In this document: in pieces, positions 9,798 to 18,351 of the stretch
How positions within the stretch are numbered: the first letter of the stretch is position 1
Layout: each line of letters begins with the position of its first letter
Origin: Wolbachia endosymbiont (group B) of Germaria angustata
Lineage (GTDB): Bacteria > Pseudomonadota > Alphaproteobacteria > Rickettsiales > Anaplasmataceae
DNA: 64,000 bases
Assembly: GCF_964026725.1 (NCBI RefSeq)
Contig: NZ_OZ034691.1
Coordinates: 558,001-622,000 of the forward strand
Direction of reading: 5' to 3'
Program-made: the position numbers and the translations under genes
Notes under the pieces: model-generated
Database searches by the model: none
What the model was told of the DNA's origin: nothing
Seen by the model: only the letters and a program-made list of their open reading frames with translations

Positions 9798-9988
9798 AGA
9801 GTGAAAGTAGGTTTATTGCTTAAGGTTGCATGATTGCCTTAATAACAATAAAAAAATAATAGAAGCAAAAGATATGGCTTGAAAGTTTTCTAAGGTCTTC
9901 ACTAAAAATGTCTCAACTTGACACTGAAATACAATTTGATTTAACTAATCATATATGTAGGTAATGTCAAACACTAGAATGAGGAAAT

Positions 9989-11377
9989 ATGGATAAAAAA
10001 GTTAGAATAGAATCAGATAGCTTAGGAGAAGTAAAAGTACCAAGTGAACATTACTGGGGAGCGCAGACTCAGCGTTCTTTGGAAAATTTCAAAATTGGTA
10101 CAGAGAAAATGCCAGAGCCCCTGATTAAAGCGCTAGCAATAGTAAAACTTGCAGCAGCACGTGTTAACATGAAACAGGGTAGCATAGATAATAGAGTAGG
10201 GGATGCAATCTGCTCAGCTGCAAAGGAAATAATAGACGGTAAATTTAATAATCAATTTCCACTTGTTGTTTGGCAAACCGGGTCTGGGACGCAGACCAAT
10301 ATGAATGTGAATGAAGTGATCAGCAATCGTGCAATAGAAATTTTGGGCGGTGATTTAGGTAGTAAATCTCCAGTGCATCCAAATGATCATGTAAACTGTG
10401 GTCAGTCATCAAATGACACTTTTCCAACAGCAATGCATATAGCAGTAGCAGAACAAATAGACCGCTTGCTTATTCCCAATCTTGAAGAATTATATAAAGC
10501 GCTAAATAATAAGGTTCATGAATTTAAAGATATAATAAAAGTAGGGCGTACTCATCTGCAAGATGCAACTCCTCTAACACTTGGGCAGGAATTTTCTGGC
10601 TATGCAGTTCAGATTAAAAAGGGAATAGAGAGAGTAAAGTCAACTCTAAGCAATGTATATGAACTTGCACAAGGTGGCACTGCAGTTGGCACGGGAATCA
10701 ATACTAAAAAGGGTTTTGCTGAGGATTTTGCTAAAGAAGTGGCAAAAATCACTAATTTTCCATTTATTTCAGCAAAAAATAAGTTTGAAGCACTAGCAGC
10801 AAATGATGCTTTAGTTGAGCTCAGTGGAGCACTCAATACAGTAGCAGTAAGCTTGATGAAAATTGCAAATGATATAAGGTTACTTGGTTCTGGTCCAAGA
10901 TGTGGAATTGGAGAAATAATGTTACCAGAAAATGAGCCTGGCTCTTCAATCATGCCGGGTAAGGTGAATCCAACTCAATGCGAAGCAGTGACTATGGTAT
11001 GTGCTCAGGTTATGGGAAATCATGTTGCCGTGACAATTGGTGGCTCAAATGGTCACTTTGAATTGAACGTGTTTAAGCCGGTGATAATTTACAATGTTTT
11101 GCAGTCTATAAGACTTTTAGCTGATGCAAGTTTAAATTTTGCAGAGAAATGCGTAGTTGATATTAAAGCAAACGAAGAAAGAATAAAGGATTTACTAAAT
11201 CAGTCGTTAATGCTAGTTACTATATTAAATACGCATATAGGATATGACAATGCAGCAAAAATAGCGAAGCTTGCTTATAAAGAAAATATCACTCTAAAAG
11301 AAGCAGCAGCAAAACTTCAACTGCTCACTGAGGAGGAGTTTGAAAGGATAGTGAAACCAGAGGAGATGGTAGGTTAA
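9989..11377 (+). CDS. fumC: Fumarate hydratase class II
   Basis: Iron-independent TCA-cycle enzyme interconverting fumarate and malate in the cytoplasm, a homotetramer of the aspartase/fumarase superfamily. At 462 residues it has the normal length. Visible signatures are the [13 protein letters not shown] substrate loop (about 100), [10 protein letters not shown] with the catalytic His region (about 185-195), and the family motif [13 protein letters not shown] (about 317-329), whose mobile serine loop provides the catalytic base. Start [15 protein letters not shown] fits other FumC proteins. The gene stands alone: an ankyrin gene is upstream and a convergent gene begins just past its terminator. 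Confidence 0.97.
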   Translation: MDKKVRIESDSLGEVKVPSEHYWGAQTQRSLENFKIGTEKMPEPLIKALAIVKLAAARVNMKQGSIDNRVGDAICSAAKEIIDGKFNNQFPLVVWQTGSGTQTNMNVNEVISNRAIEILGGDLGSKSPVHPNDHVNCGQSSNDTFPTAMHIAVAEQIDRLLIPNLEELYKALNNKVHEFKDIIKVGRTHLQDATPLTLGQEFSGYAVQIKKGIERVKSTLSNVYELAQGGTAVGTGINTKKGFAEDFAKEVAKITNFPFISAKNKFEALAANDALVELSGALNTVAVSLMKIANDIRLLGSGPRCGIGEIMLPENEPGSSIMPGKVNPTQCEAVTMVCAQVMGNHVAVTIGGSNGHFELNVFKPVIIYNVLQSIRLLADASLNFAEKCVVDIKANEERIKDLLNQSLMLVTILNTHIGYDNAAKIAKLAYKENITLKEAAAKLQLLTEEEFERIVKPEEMVG

Positions 11378-11393
11378 ACTACCACCTTTTTTT
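11367..11393 (+). terminator. Rho-independent terminator overlapping the fumC stop
   Basis: Stem TGGTAG/CTACCA with loop gttaaa, then acc and seven T residues (11387-11393). The TAA stop of fumC lies in the loop. It separates fumC from the convergent gene ending at 11402. Confidence 0.7.
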
Positions 11394-11401
11394 GTCCCTA
11401 G

Positions 11402-12727
11402 TTAATTGTGGTAATATGTATGGAACTTTGCTGGTTGCTCTACATATACCTCTTCTAAATCACTTAGAGCGTGGTCATTGTGATTAAAGCCATATCTCTT
11501 AACCATCTCATCTAGCGTAACAGAGCTTAGAGAGAAACTGAACTCTGGCAATGGATTCACATTTGAGGATTGCAGACTAGTTAATGGCTCTCCGCCATTT
11601 ATTTGAGAGTCTAGGAAAGTTAGCTCATCTTCCAGGCTAGTATGTTCTTCTGGCACTGAACTATCATTAACTGTTGAATCTTCCTTTACTATATTGCTGA
11701 ATTGATTATGGAATTCAGCAAAACCAGGAAATGGAATTACTGATATGCACTGGCGCTTTGCTGGTGGCTCCACTGTAGATATTTTGTCTATTCCATTATC
11801 AAACTCACATTCAGCAACTATTTGTTCTAATGTAGCAAAACTTGGAAGAAAATTTTCTAAACTTAGCTCTGAAAATTCATTCAGATCATCTCTCTTTCTT
11901 TTGTGTACTAACGGTTCATTTTCATAAGAAAAGTCTGGTCTACTATCAAATGTATGTTCAACAACTGTTTCCTCGAATGCAGGAGTTATAGGAGATAAAT
12001 TTAACTCTGGCAAATCATCCACAATTGAGGATTGCAGACTAGTTACTCCATTTATCAAATAGTTATAATAAGACTCTGGGGATAATTGCTCACCTTCTAG
12101 GCTATCTGATATATTCTCGTTCGACGTAAAACTACTACTAGTTGTCGAATTTTCTAGTACTATATTGCGGAATTGATTATGGAATTCAGCAAAACCCTCA
12201 AATGGAGGTACTATTTGGCTACATAATTGATCCTCTTTGTCAGAAGAAAGTTCTAGTCTAGTATCAAATGTATGTTCAACAACTGTTTCCTCGAATGCAG
12301 GAGTTATAGGAGAGAAATCTGCTGCTGGCAAATCATCATTGCTTAAGTAAAAATTCTTTAAGACAAGCTTAGCTTTGCCTGTTGTTTTTTTCTTCAAATG
12401 TACTCTATAATCTTCTTTTTGCTGAGGATTCAGTTGATTAAATAGAGTTTTAAATAAAGTATATCTGGGAATAATACAATCGAGTGTATTGAAAGCAAAC
12501 TTTTGAGGTAACTGATTAAAGATAGAAAGTGCTTCTTTCTTATCTAGAGCATTTAGTATGCCGGACATAGCTGAAGAGCCTTGAGGCTTTGCTTTAACAT
12601 GCTTTATATATTGATTTTTATGGTTAGTGCTAAGGTTATTAAATGCTTTTCTAAATTTATTTGTTTGGTCAGAGTTAATTAACTTGTTTAAATTTTTCAC
12701 CACTTCGTCGCTTATACTACCATGCAT
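11402..12727 (-). CDS. Wolbachia-type acidic repeat protein of unknown function
   Basis: A 441-residue protein I do not recognise. The N-terminal 130 residues are Lys/Asn-rich and look like a small folded helical domain. The rest is acidic and Ser/Pro-rich with diverged internal repeats: PITPAFEETVVEHTFD occurs twice (about residues 140 and 235), GFAEFHNQF followed by (R/S)NIV occurs twice (about 175 and 340), and TSLQSS occurs twice. There is no signal peptide or membrane helix, so it is soluble. The repeats resemble short-linear-motif arrays. A host-facing role is possible but unsupported. It converges on fumC, and the IS110 element lies beyond its 5' end. Confidence 0.7.
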   Translation of the reverse strand: MHGSISDEVVKNLNKLINSDQTNKFRKAFNNLSTNHKNQYIKHVKAKPQGSSAMSGILNALDKKEALSIFNQLPQKFAFNTLDCIIPRYTLFKTLFNQLNPQQKEDYRVHLKKKTTGKAKLVLKNFYLSNDDLPAADFSPITPAFEETVVEHTFDTRLELSSDKEDQLCSQIVPPFEGFAEFHNQFRNIVLENSTTSSSFTSNENISDSLEGEQLSPESYYNYLINGVTSLQSSIVDDLPELNLSPITPAFEETVVEHTFDSRPDFSYENEPLVHKRKRDDLNEFSELSLENFLPSFATLEQIVAECEFDNGIDKISTVEPPAKRQCISVIPFPGFAEFHNQFSNIVKEDSTVNDSSVPEEHTSLEDELTFLDSQINGGEPLTSLQSSNVNPLPEFSFSLSSVTLDEMVKRYGFNHNDHALSDLEEVYVEQPAKFHTYYHN

Positions 12728-13021
12728 TTCTTTACCACCATCAAAGTTAATATATTAATATTATATGAACTTTGATGATAAAATCAATATAAAATATTTA
12801 AAAATTAATTATTTTTCTAATAAAAATAGAAAATCTATAATTTTTTTTATTTTCCTGATTTGTGTCTGTTTTGCTTTCTATAGCTAACCCAAATTAGGTT
12901 TACATACTGTAATTGCTATTGAATGGTGGAGAGACATACTCCATTATTTTAGCACGAAGTAACAAATTCAATGAATTGGTTCTTCAAAGATAATTTAAAC
13001 TTTTACAGTAGGAGCAGTCTC
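12728..13021. other. AT-rich spacer between the repeat protein and the IS110 transposase
   Basis: Very AT-rich to about 12855, then a mixed-composition stretch (12856-13021) that probably includes the left end of the IS110-family element and the 5' regions of both divergent genes. No terminal inverted repeat was recognised. Confidence 0.45.
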
Positions 13022-14038
13022 ATGAAGTATTATAGCGGATTAGATGTCTCACTCAAAGAAACTTTTATTAGTATCGTTGATGAGAAAGGAAAAATTGTTA
13101 AAGAAGAAGTTGTTGCAAGCAAAAGTGACGCAATAGCTAAGTACCTGCTTGACCAAAGCAAAGGATACGAATCCATAGGAATAGAAAGTGGACAACTATC
13201 AATATCAATGTGCAAAGAGCTGAGAAATTTTGGATTACCAGTAACTTGTGTGGATGCAAGGCATATGGCAGCAGCATTATCTGCAAGAATCAATAAGAAT
13301 GATAAAAATGATGCAAGAGGTATAGCACAGATGATGAGAGCTGGGCTATTTAAAGAGGTATTAGTAAAATCAGACGAAGCTTGCCAGATTAAAGTGGTGC
13401 TTGGGAGCAGAAGACAATTAATATGTAGCAGAAAGAAAATTGAGGGAACAATAAGAGGGTTATTGAAAATACACGGGATAAAAGTTGATCAGCGTTCCAG
13501 ATCTGCAAGTTTCGCTTTAAAAGTGCAGGAAATAATTAATGAGCTAGATGAAATTAGCAAGAATTCAATTGAAGCATTAGTACATAGCTTAGAAACAATA
13601 GAAGAATCAATAGGAAAGCTTGATAAAATACTTTCAGAGCAAGGCAAAAAAGACGAGGATTGTAAATTATTAACTACTGTACCAGGAGTTGGTATTATAG
13701 TAGCAATGACATATAAAGCTGCAATAGATGATCCGTATAGGTTTGAAACATCTTATACAGTTGGAGCCTATATGGGGTTGAGCCCAAGACAATACGCTTC
13801 TGGAGAGATTGATAGGCATGGAAGTATATCAAAAATGGGACCAGTAGAATGTAGGAATATGCTGTACGAAGCTGCACAAGTCTTACTAGTAAAATGTAAA
13901 AGGACATTTAAATTGAGGAGTTGGGGATTAAGGATTGCAAAAAAGAAGGGTATGAAAAAAGCAATTGTTGCTGTAGCACGTAAGTTGTCTGTAATCATGC
14001 ATAAAATGTTGGTTAACAAAACAGAATTTTGTTACTAA
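13022..14038 (+). CDS. IS110-family transposase (DEDD recombinase)
   Basis: RNA-guided DEDD/serine transposase of an IS110-type insertion sequence. The frame is open from 12971, but I choose ATG 13022 because MKYYSGLDVSLKET is the usual family start (338 residues). The N-terminal RuvC-like domain shows D in YSGLDVS, E in GIESGQL, and the conserved DARHMAAALSARINKNDKND block. The C-terminal Transposase_20 domain shows LLTTVPGVGIIVAMTY, then AYMGLSPRQYASGE containing the family's serine region. No stop or frameshift is visible, so it may be active, unlike the IS5 and IS630 relics in this window. Confidence 0.92.
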   Translation: MKYYSGLDVSLKETFISIVDEKGKIVKEEVVASKSDAIAKYLLDQSKGYESIGIESGQLSISMCKELRNFGLPVTCVDARHMAAALSARINKNDKNDARGIAQMMRAGLFKEVLVKSDEACQIKVVLGSRRQLICSRKKIEGTIRGLLKIHGIKVDQRSRSASFALKVQEIINELDEISKNSIEALVHSLETIEESIGKLDKILSEQGKKDEDCKLLTTVPGVGIIVAMTYKAAIDDPYRFETSYTVGAYMGLSPRQYASGEIDRHGSISKMGPVECRNMLYEAAQVLLVKCKRTFKLRSWGLRIAKKKGMKKAIVAVARKLSVIMHKMLVNKTEFCY

Positions 14039-14084
14039 TAAATGCAAAAAAGTAGATAATTTTATGTAAAGTAAAGATAGCAAT

Positions 14085-14250
14085 GCCGATGGAAGGGATA
14101 AGCAAGAGCTCCGGTTGAAGCATAGACTTCGTAGTTTACATGTTGCCGTCCACTTCCGCCTAACAAGTATAGTGCGGCTTGGCTAAAATATAAACTAGCC
14201 ATATCAGACCGCGGAGAGAACCATGGAAGCGTGCTATTTTAACTTATATA
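14085..14250 (+). ncRNA. Candidate bridge-type guide RNA of the IS110 element
   Basis: A structured non-coding segment after the transposase stop, clearly more GC-rich than its surroundings. Visible stems: GAAG/CTTC (14117-14120 with 14127-14130, 6-nt loop) and TGGCTA/TAGCCA (14180-14185 with 14196-14201) enclosed by GCGG/CCGC (14174-14177 with 14209-14212). IS110-family elements are known to encode a bridge RNA in one non-coding end whose loops pair with target and donor DNA. Assigning that role here is inference from position and fold. Confidence 0.45.
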
Positions 14251-14301
14251 AAATCATTAAGGCTATGGGGGAAAAAATGATACCTTAGTTTTTATAAGCT
14301 T

Positions 14302-14360
14302 AATGAATATGTGGATAAATACTTTAAATGTGTGTAGGCGTATTTATCCACATATTCATT
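14302..14360. repeat. Perfect 21-bp inverted repeat carrying a DnaA-box sequence in each arm
   Basis: Arms 14302-14322 and 14340-14360 are perfect reverse complements around a 17-nt loop. Each contains TTATCCACA, the consensus DnaA box, in opposite orientation. With no U-run after it, it does not look like a terminator. Confidence 0.7.
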
Positions 14361-14669
14361 GGCTACACTAATTTAAAAGGGGTTAATTAGAAATTTAGTA
14401 CTAGTTTTTAGTTGCCGATAAGGCACTCTTTGATTGAACAAAACAACATGATAGTAAATAAAAGGTTGTATTAGAGCTGAATTTTACATCAGAAAATATT
14501 TTTCATGATACAAAAAAAATTATTATTGACTTGTATGCAATTAGAGAACCGGAACAAATTTTATAAATAATTTAAGTTAGCGCGTGAAGCTGGAATCCAG
14601 ATTTTTAGCTATGGTCAAGCCATAGGATGACAAATTAGACCCCAGACTATGCAAGAAATCTAAGGCGAA
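14361..14669. other. Gene-free stretch with a palindromic-repeat remnant
   Basis: About 310 bp, AT-rich, with no ORF. At 14589-14633 a degraded copy of the repeat family reads gctggaatccag ... ccataggatgacaaa. Nothing else is recognised. Confidence 0.5.
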
Positions 14670-15941
14670 TTATCTTTCATGGTCTGTCTTTGTTTTTTCT
14701 ACTTTCGTGACAGGAGTTACCAATGGATTATCAATTTGCTTTAAACCTTCACTTGCGCTTTGATCTTGATTTGAAAGGAGCTTATTTTGTTGTTGCCCTT
14801 CATCGTTTGAAGTGCTTTTTTGAGTAGTTCCTTTTATATCCTCTACACTCTTTTTATCTTCATCAAAAAGTTTTTTGAATATTTTCTTCAGAAAACGTAC
14901 CAAAAAGCCTTCTTCTTTTTGATTTTCTTTCAATTGAGCTATATTTTTCTTTTCACTTAACTGAGATTTTTTATTATTAGATTTTTTTTCTGTAGCATTC
15001 CTATCCACTGAGACTTGTTTTAACGAAATTTCAGGCTTTTTGTCGCTAGGTTTATCTTTTATAGGATCTTTGCTTACTGAAGGTTGTACTGTATCTGTTT
15101 GAACAGAAATCTTTTTTTGTTCAAAGTTTTTATTTTCTGAAATAGCTCTTCCAGGAGTATCTATTTCGCTAACTGAGTCACGAATTTTGTCTTTTTGTAC
15201 AGAGGTCTTTTCTTGTTCAAAGTTTTTATTTTCTGAAACGGATCTTCCAGAAGTATTTGTTTCGCTAACTGAGTCACGAATTTTGTCTGTTTGCACAGAG
15301 GTCTTTTCTTGTTTATTTTGATCAGAAATTTTGCCTTCTAATGTAGTTTGAGATTTTTTATTACTTTCAAACTCTGCAACTTTTTTACTTGTAAAAACGT
15401 CTTTTCCTTCGAATTTCTGTTTAAATCCAGCAATCTTTTCAAAATCTTCAGCTATTTTTTTGGCTGCACGATCCATTCGACCTTCAAGATTATGAATCAA
15501 TTTTTTAATAATCTTCACTTCATCTGTACGCCCTTTTTGAGCTTTAAGCTCCCGGGACAATTCAACAATAATTTTTACTTTATCTTCCAATGAAGAATTT
15601 TCTGGAAAAACATCTTTAAGTTCCCGATTCAATTCGACGATCTTTTCAAAATCTTTAGCTACTTTTTTAACTGCACGGTTCATTCGATCTCTAAGACTAC
15701 GATTTAATTTTGCAATAGTCTTGATTTTATCTCCCAGTGAAGAATTATCTGCTGCAGAAATATCTTTTAACCTTTTCCCGGGATTTTCTTTGGTTACTTG
15801 CCTTTTGTAAGCTTTAAGTTCCTGGCGGAAATCATTGATAATATTCACTTTATCTTCCAGCGACGTACCTTCTGGAAAAGCACCAGCAAAGACATCCTTG
15901 AATTTCTTCTCAATATCTTGTGTATCTTTAAGCTGTGTCAT
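14670..15941 (-). CDS. Coiled-coil protein with internal repeats, unknown function
   Basis: A 423-residue, highly charged protein with no membrane helix. The N-terminal half (1-185) contains three related helical units, each with a phrase like PEGTSLEDKVNIINDFRQEL, PENSSLEDKVKIIVELSREL or NSSLGDKIKTIAKLNRSL, followed by DRMNRAVKKVAKDFEKI-type heptads. These are probably coiled-coil repeats of about 55-75 residues. The middle has a repeated Ser/Thr-Lys block (SENKNFEQEKTSVQKDKIRD and close copies). The C-terminus is low-complexity, with a short basic phrase FLVRFLKKIFKKLF that may bind membrane. I do not recognise a family. Low-complexity coiled-coil proteins of this sort are common in Wolbachia. 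Confidence 0.7.
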   Translation of the reverse strand: MTQLKDTQDIEKKFKDVFAGAFPEGTSLEDKVNIINDFRQELKAYKRQVTKENPGKRLKDISAADNSSLGDKIKTIAKLNRSLRDRMNRAVKKVAKDFEKIVELNRELKDVFPENSSLEDKVKIIVELSRELKAQKGRTDEVKIIKKLIHNLEGRMDRAAKKIAEDFEKIAGFKQKFEGKDVFTSKKVAEFESNKKSQTTLEGKISDQNKQEKTSVQTDKIRDSVSETNTSGRSVSENKNFEQEKTSVQKDKIRDSVSEIDTPGRAISENKNFEQKKISVQTDTVQPSVSKDPIKDKPSDKKPEISLKQVSVDRNATEKKSNNKKSQLSEKKNIAQLKENQKEEGFLVRFLKKIFKKLFDEDKKSVEDIKGTTQKSTSNDEGQQQNKLLSNQDQSASEGLKQIDNPLVTPVTKVEKTKTDHER

Positions 15942-16084
15942 ACCTAACTAAATAAAAGCTTATATTAAAATCAGTATATTAGTTGATTATGTAAAAATGG
16001 TTAAGACACAAGGAGCACCTCATTTATGCTTTTTTCATCAAAATATCATTTACTTATTAACTTAAAATACGTAACAATATAAAA

Positions 16085-16726
16085 ATGAAAAATAGCCCGT
16101 TAGCAGTAGTATTCGATTGGGATAATACCTTAGTTGACACTCAAGATAATATTTCTAATGCCATTCAGCATACCTTGAGTTCAATGGGGTGCAGCAACAA
16201 AGTTGCTGATAGAAATTCTCATGAATCAAGAAAGAGCTACATGGTCAATTTGTTTGGTGATCAGTGGAAAAAAGCGAATCAGATATATCAAAAATACCTA
16301 GATAATGCACTGTTACAAAATATTACTCTGAACGAAGGAGTAGAGAAAATGCTGCAGACACTCAAAAGCCACAATATTTACCTAGCAATAGTGAGCAATA
16401 AGAAAAATACTAATTTACGTCAAGAAGTTGCCTATTTTAAACTAGATTCTTACTTTGAAAGAATAGTTGGCTCATGTGATACTGCAGAAGATAAGCCATC
16501 TGCAACTCCACTACTATTTGCACTGGAGGAGAGTACGTTACCTATAAATAGAGAAAATGTGTTTTTTGTTGGTGATAGCATCACAGACATTCTATGTGCA
16601 CAAAATACCAATTGCTTACCTATTATATACGGCCAATCAATAAGCGGTTATGAAGATTTGTTATATTTTCAACATTTTAATAAACTTACAGAGTTCATAG
16701 TAAAGTATTTGAAAGATAGGTGGTAA
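16085..16726 (+). CDS. HAD-superfamily hydrolase, phosphoglycolate-phosphatase-like
   Basis: A 213-residue cytoplasmic phosphatase of the HAD superfamily, subfamily IA. Motif I is FDWDNTLVDT (residues 10-19, nucleophile D11 and general acid D13), motif II is IVSNKK (about 107), motif III is the lysine in AEDKPSA (about 139), and motif IV is FVGDSITDI (about 161), so the active site is complete. The substrate cannot be read from sequence. Wolbachia orthologues are usually annotated as gph-like. It overlaps the next gene by one base (TAATG), indicating translational coupling with the RDD membrane protein. Confidence 0.88.
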   Translation: MKNSPLAVVFDWDNTLVDTQDNISNAIQHTLSSMGCSNKVADRNSHESRKSYMVNLFGDQWKKANQIYQKYLDNALLQNITLNEGVEKMLQTLKSHNIYLAIVSNKKNTNLRQEVAYFKLDSYFERIVGSCDTAEDKPSATPLLFALEESTLPINRENVFFVGDSITDILCAQNTNCLPIIYGQSISGYEDLLYFQHFNKLTEFIVKYLKDRW

Positions 16727-17199
16727 TGACAGAGATCGCTAGTGTACACAGGCGCTTTTGCGCATATTTAATAGATGTAGCAGTTTTATTAATTCCAACC
16801 TTACTAATTGTGTTGTTATTAGGGGATTTTCCATTAATTTTACACCTGTCATACATGTGTATAAATTGTGGTTACTTTACATATTTTATATCTTCAACAG
16901 CTCAAGCAACTCCTGGTCAACAGTTAATGAATATATATACTACCACTTTAGATAGTTCTAAAATAGGTTTGAGCTTAGCATTTGATCGTACTATCTCTCA
17001 GTTTTTTCTTCCTATGCTAAATAATTCAATTATCACCTTTATCAAACTTTTTCAAACATCAGTAAATGCTTTAAGTACACTAGAAGTGATTATAGTGATG
17101 CTTACCTTCAGTTGGTATTTAGTTGCTTGCTTCTCTCAGAGGAAACAGGCATTTCATGATGTGCTATTTGATACGATTGTTGTGAGAAAAATGAATTGA
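16726..17199 (+). CDS. RDD family membrane protein
   Basis: A small inner-membrane protein named for its conserved Arg-Asp-Asp residues. R-R-F-x-A-Y-x-I-D near the N-terminus (HRRFCAYLIDVAVLL) matches the family's opening helix, and ATPGQQLMNIYTT is the usual loop after the second helix. Hydrophobic helices lie at about 13-33, 38-56 and 122-141. The frame is open from GTG 16720, but ATG 16726, which overlaps the stop of the HAD gene, is the likelier start (157 residues). The molecular role of RDD proteins is not settled; transport has been suggested for some. Confidence 0.82.
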   Translation: MTEIASVHRRFCAYLIDVAVLLIPTLLIVLLLGDFPLILHLSYMCINCGYFTYFISSTAQATPGQQLMNIYTTTLDSSKIGLSLAFDRTISQFFLPMLNNSIITFIKLFQTSVNALSTLEVIIVMLTFSWYLVACFSQRKQAFHDVLFDTIVVRKMN

Positions 17200-17252
17200 T
17201 GTTGCCTTGATTGTTGTGTAGATTACATTGGTATATTAGCTAAAGAAAGGTT

Positions 17253-17675
17253 ATGAATAAAGAAATAGTAGAACATTTGAATAAATTATTGACTCATGAA
17301 TTAACTTCCGTACGTCAGTATCTTTTGCATTCTGCGATTCTTAAAAATAGCGGAATCAATAAACTTGCAGAAAAGATGAGAAAGGAGCTTAATGAAGAAC
17401 TTGAGCATGCAAATAGGCTGGCAGAAAGAATTTTACTGCTTAAGGGCATGCCAAATTTTCAAGATACAAATAAAATCTCAAAGTATGAAGGAAAGTTCAC
17501 AAAAGATACAATGCAGAAAATCTTAGAAGATAATTCTAACTTAGAAGAAGAAGGTATCAAGGGCATCAAAGAGGCAATTTCCGTTGCTGAAAAAGAAAAG
17601 GATTTCGTGAGTGTAATGTTATTAGAAGAACTACTGAAAAATGAGGAAGAGCACTTACATTGGATCAAAGGATAG
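17253..17675 (+). CDS. bfr: Bacterioferritin-like protein lacking the haem methionine and helix E
   Basis: Ferritin-like four-helix protein for iron oxidation and storage. The ferroxidase ligands align with those of E. coli Bfr: E16 (THEL), E49 and H52 (NEELEHAN), a Glu in NLEEEGIK, and Glu plus His in LKNEEEHLHW. Two features differ. The position of the haem-ligand methionine (M52 in E. coli) is Leu50. The protein stops at 140 residues, just after helix D, against about 158 in typical Bfr, so the short helix E that lines the fourfold pore is missing. It is therefore probably a non-haem mini-ferritin. It lies 54 bp after the RDD gene and upstream of SURF1. Confidence 0.88.
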   Translation: MNKEIVEHLNKLLTHELTSVRQYLLHSAILKNSGINKLAEKMRKELNEELEHANRLAERILLLKGMPNFQDTNKISKYEGKFTKDTMQKILEDNSNLEEEGIKGIKEAISVAEKEKDFVSVMLLEELLKNEEEHLHWIKG

Positions 17676-17730
17676 ATTGACCTTATTGAGCTTATGGGTA
17701 TTGAAAATTACTTGAGAACACAAATATAGA

Positions 17731-18342
17731 GTGTTAAGAAAAACAGTATTTATTTTCATTATACCTTTTTTACTTCTTTTTTCACTCGGGTTATGGCAGT
17801 TATTTAGATTGAGCTGGAAGAATAATATTATCAAAAATATGGATCTTCCAGTTATTCATCTACTGCCTAGTGATAATCTTTCAAAGTTTAACTACAGAAA
17901 CGTTAAAATCGACGGAATTTTAAGTGATATAGAACTATATGTTTTCGCAGGTCAACGTGGCTATCATGTGCTGTCTCCTATGTTGCTTATCAATGGACAT
18001 TACATGTTAATAAATAAAGGGATAGTCAGAGAAAAAAAAGAAGAAAAAGCAAAAATTGAAAAAGTAGCTTTGAGTGGAGTTTTATATTGTGATGGTAGCA
18101 AAAATTGGTTTATCAAAAATGATATTGCTTCAAATACGTGGTTTACCCTAAATACAGAAGAAATCTCCAATGATCTAGGTATTAAGCTAGAAAAATGTAT
18201 ATTGTGGCAAGACAATTTTGGTGGAAAATTGACTATACAGCCAATTAAGCATTTGGAGTATGCAATTACTTGGTTTGCACTTTCCTTTATTTGTCTCATT
18301 ATGTGCGTATTTTACTGTAGGCAAAATAGATATAAGTTGTAG
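17731..18342 (+). CDS. SURF1-family cytochrome c oxidase assembly protein
   Basis: Inner-membrane factor for assembly of haem a into cytochrome c oxidase. At 203 residues it has the family layout: an N-terminal membrane helix (about 5-25, VFIFIIPFLLLFSLGLWQLF) containing the GLWQL-type motif, a central periplasmic domain with YVFAGQRGYHVLSPMLL and GHYMLINKGIV, and a C-terminal helix (about 173-195) ending in a basic tail. The start is GTG at 17731. It is 9 bp from the next gene, the recombinase-MurC chimera, which has its own Shine-Dalgarno. Confidence 0.87.
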   Translation: MLRKTVFIFIIPFLLLFSLGLWQLFRLSWKNNIIKNMDLPVIHLLPSDNLSKFNYRNVKIDGILSDIELYVFAGQRGYHVLSPMLLINGHYMLINKGIVREKKEEKAKIEKVALSGVLYCDGSKNWFIKNDIASNTWFTLNTEEISNDLGIKLEKCILWQDNFGGKLTIQPIKHLEYAITWFALSFICLIMCVFYCRQNRYKL

Positions 18343-18351
18343 GGAGGTAGC

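Larger units (their letters stand above)
12890..14280 (+). mobile_element. IS110-family insertion sequence (ends approximate)
   Basis: Contains one intact DEDD transposase gene and a structured, relatively GC-rich non-coding segment after it. IS110-family elements lack clear terminal inverted repeats and target duplications, so the ends cannot be set by eye. The limits given are where composition changes. The long non-coding part lies downstream of the transposase, as in the IS1111 subgroup. Confidence 0.6.

Noticed and set aside
9918..9946. A promoter for fumC with TTGACA at 9918
   Set aside because: The sequence 17 bp on (TTAACT) matches the -10 box at only three of six positions, and the TTGACA-like phrase looks like a worn cttgacactg repeat.
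14302..14360. The DnaA-box palindrome as a replication origin
   Set aside because: Only two boxes, no AT-rich unwinding cluster with further boxes, and the neighbours (an IS element and a coiled-coil gene) are not those expected beside a Wolbachia origin.
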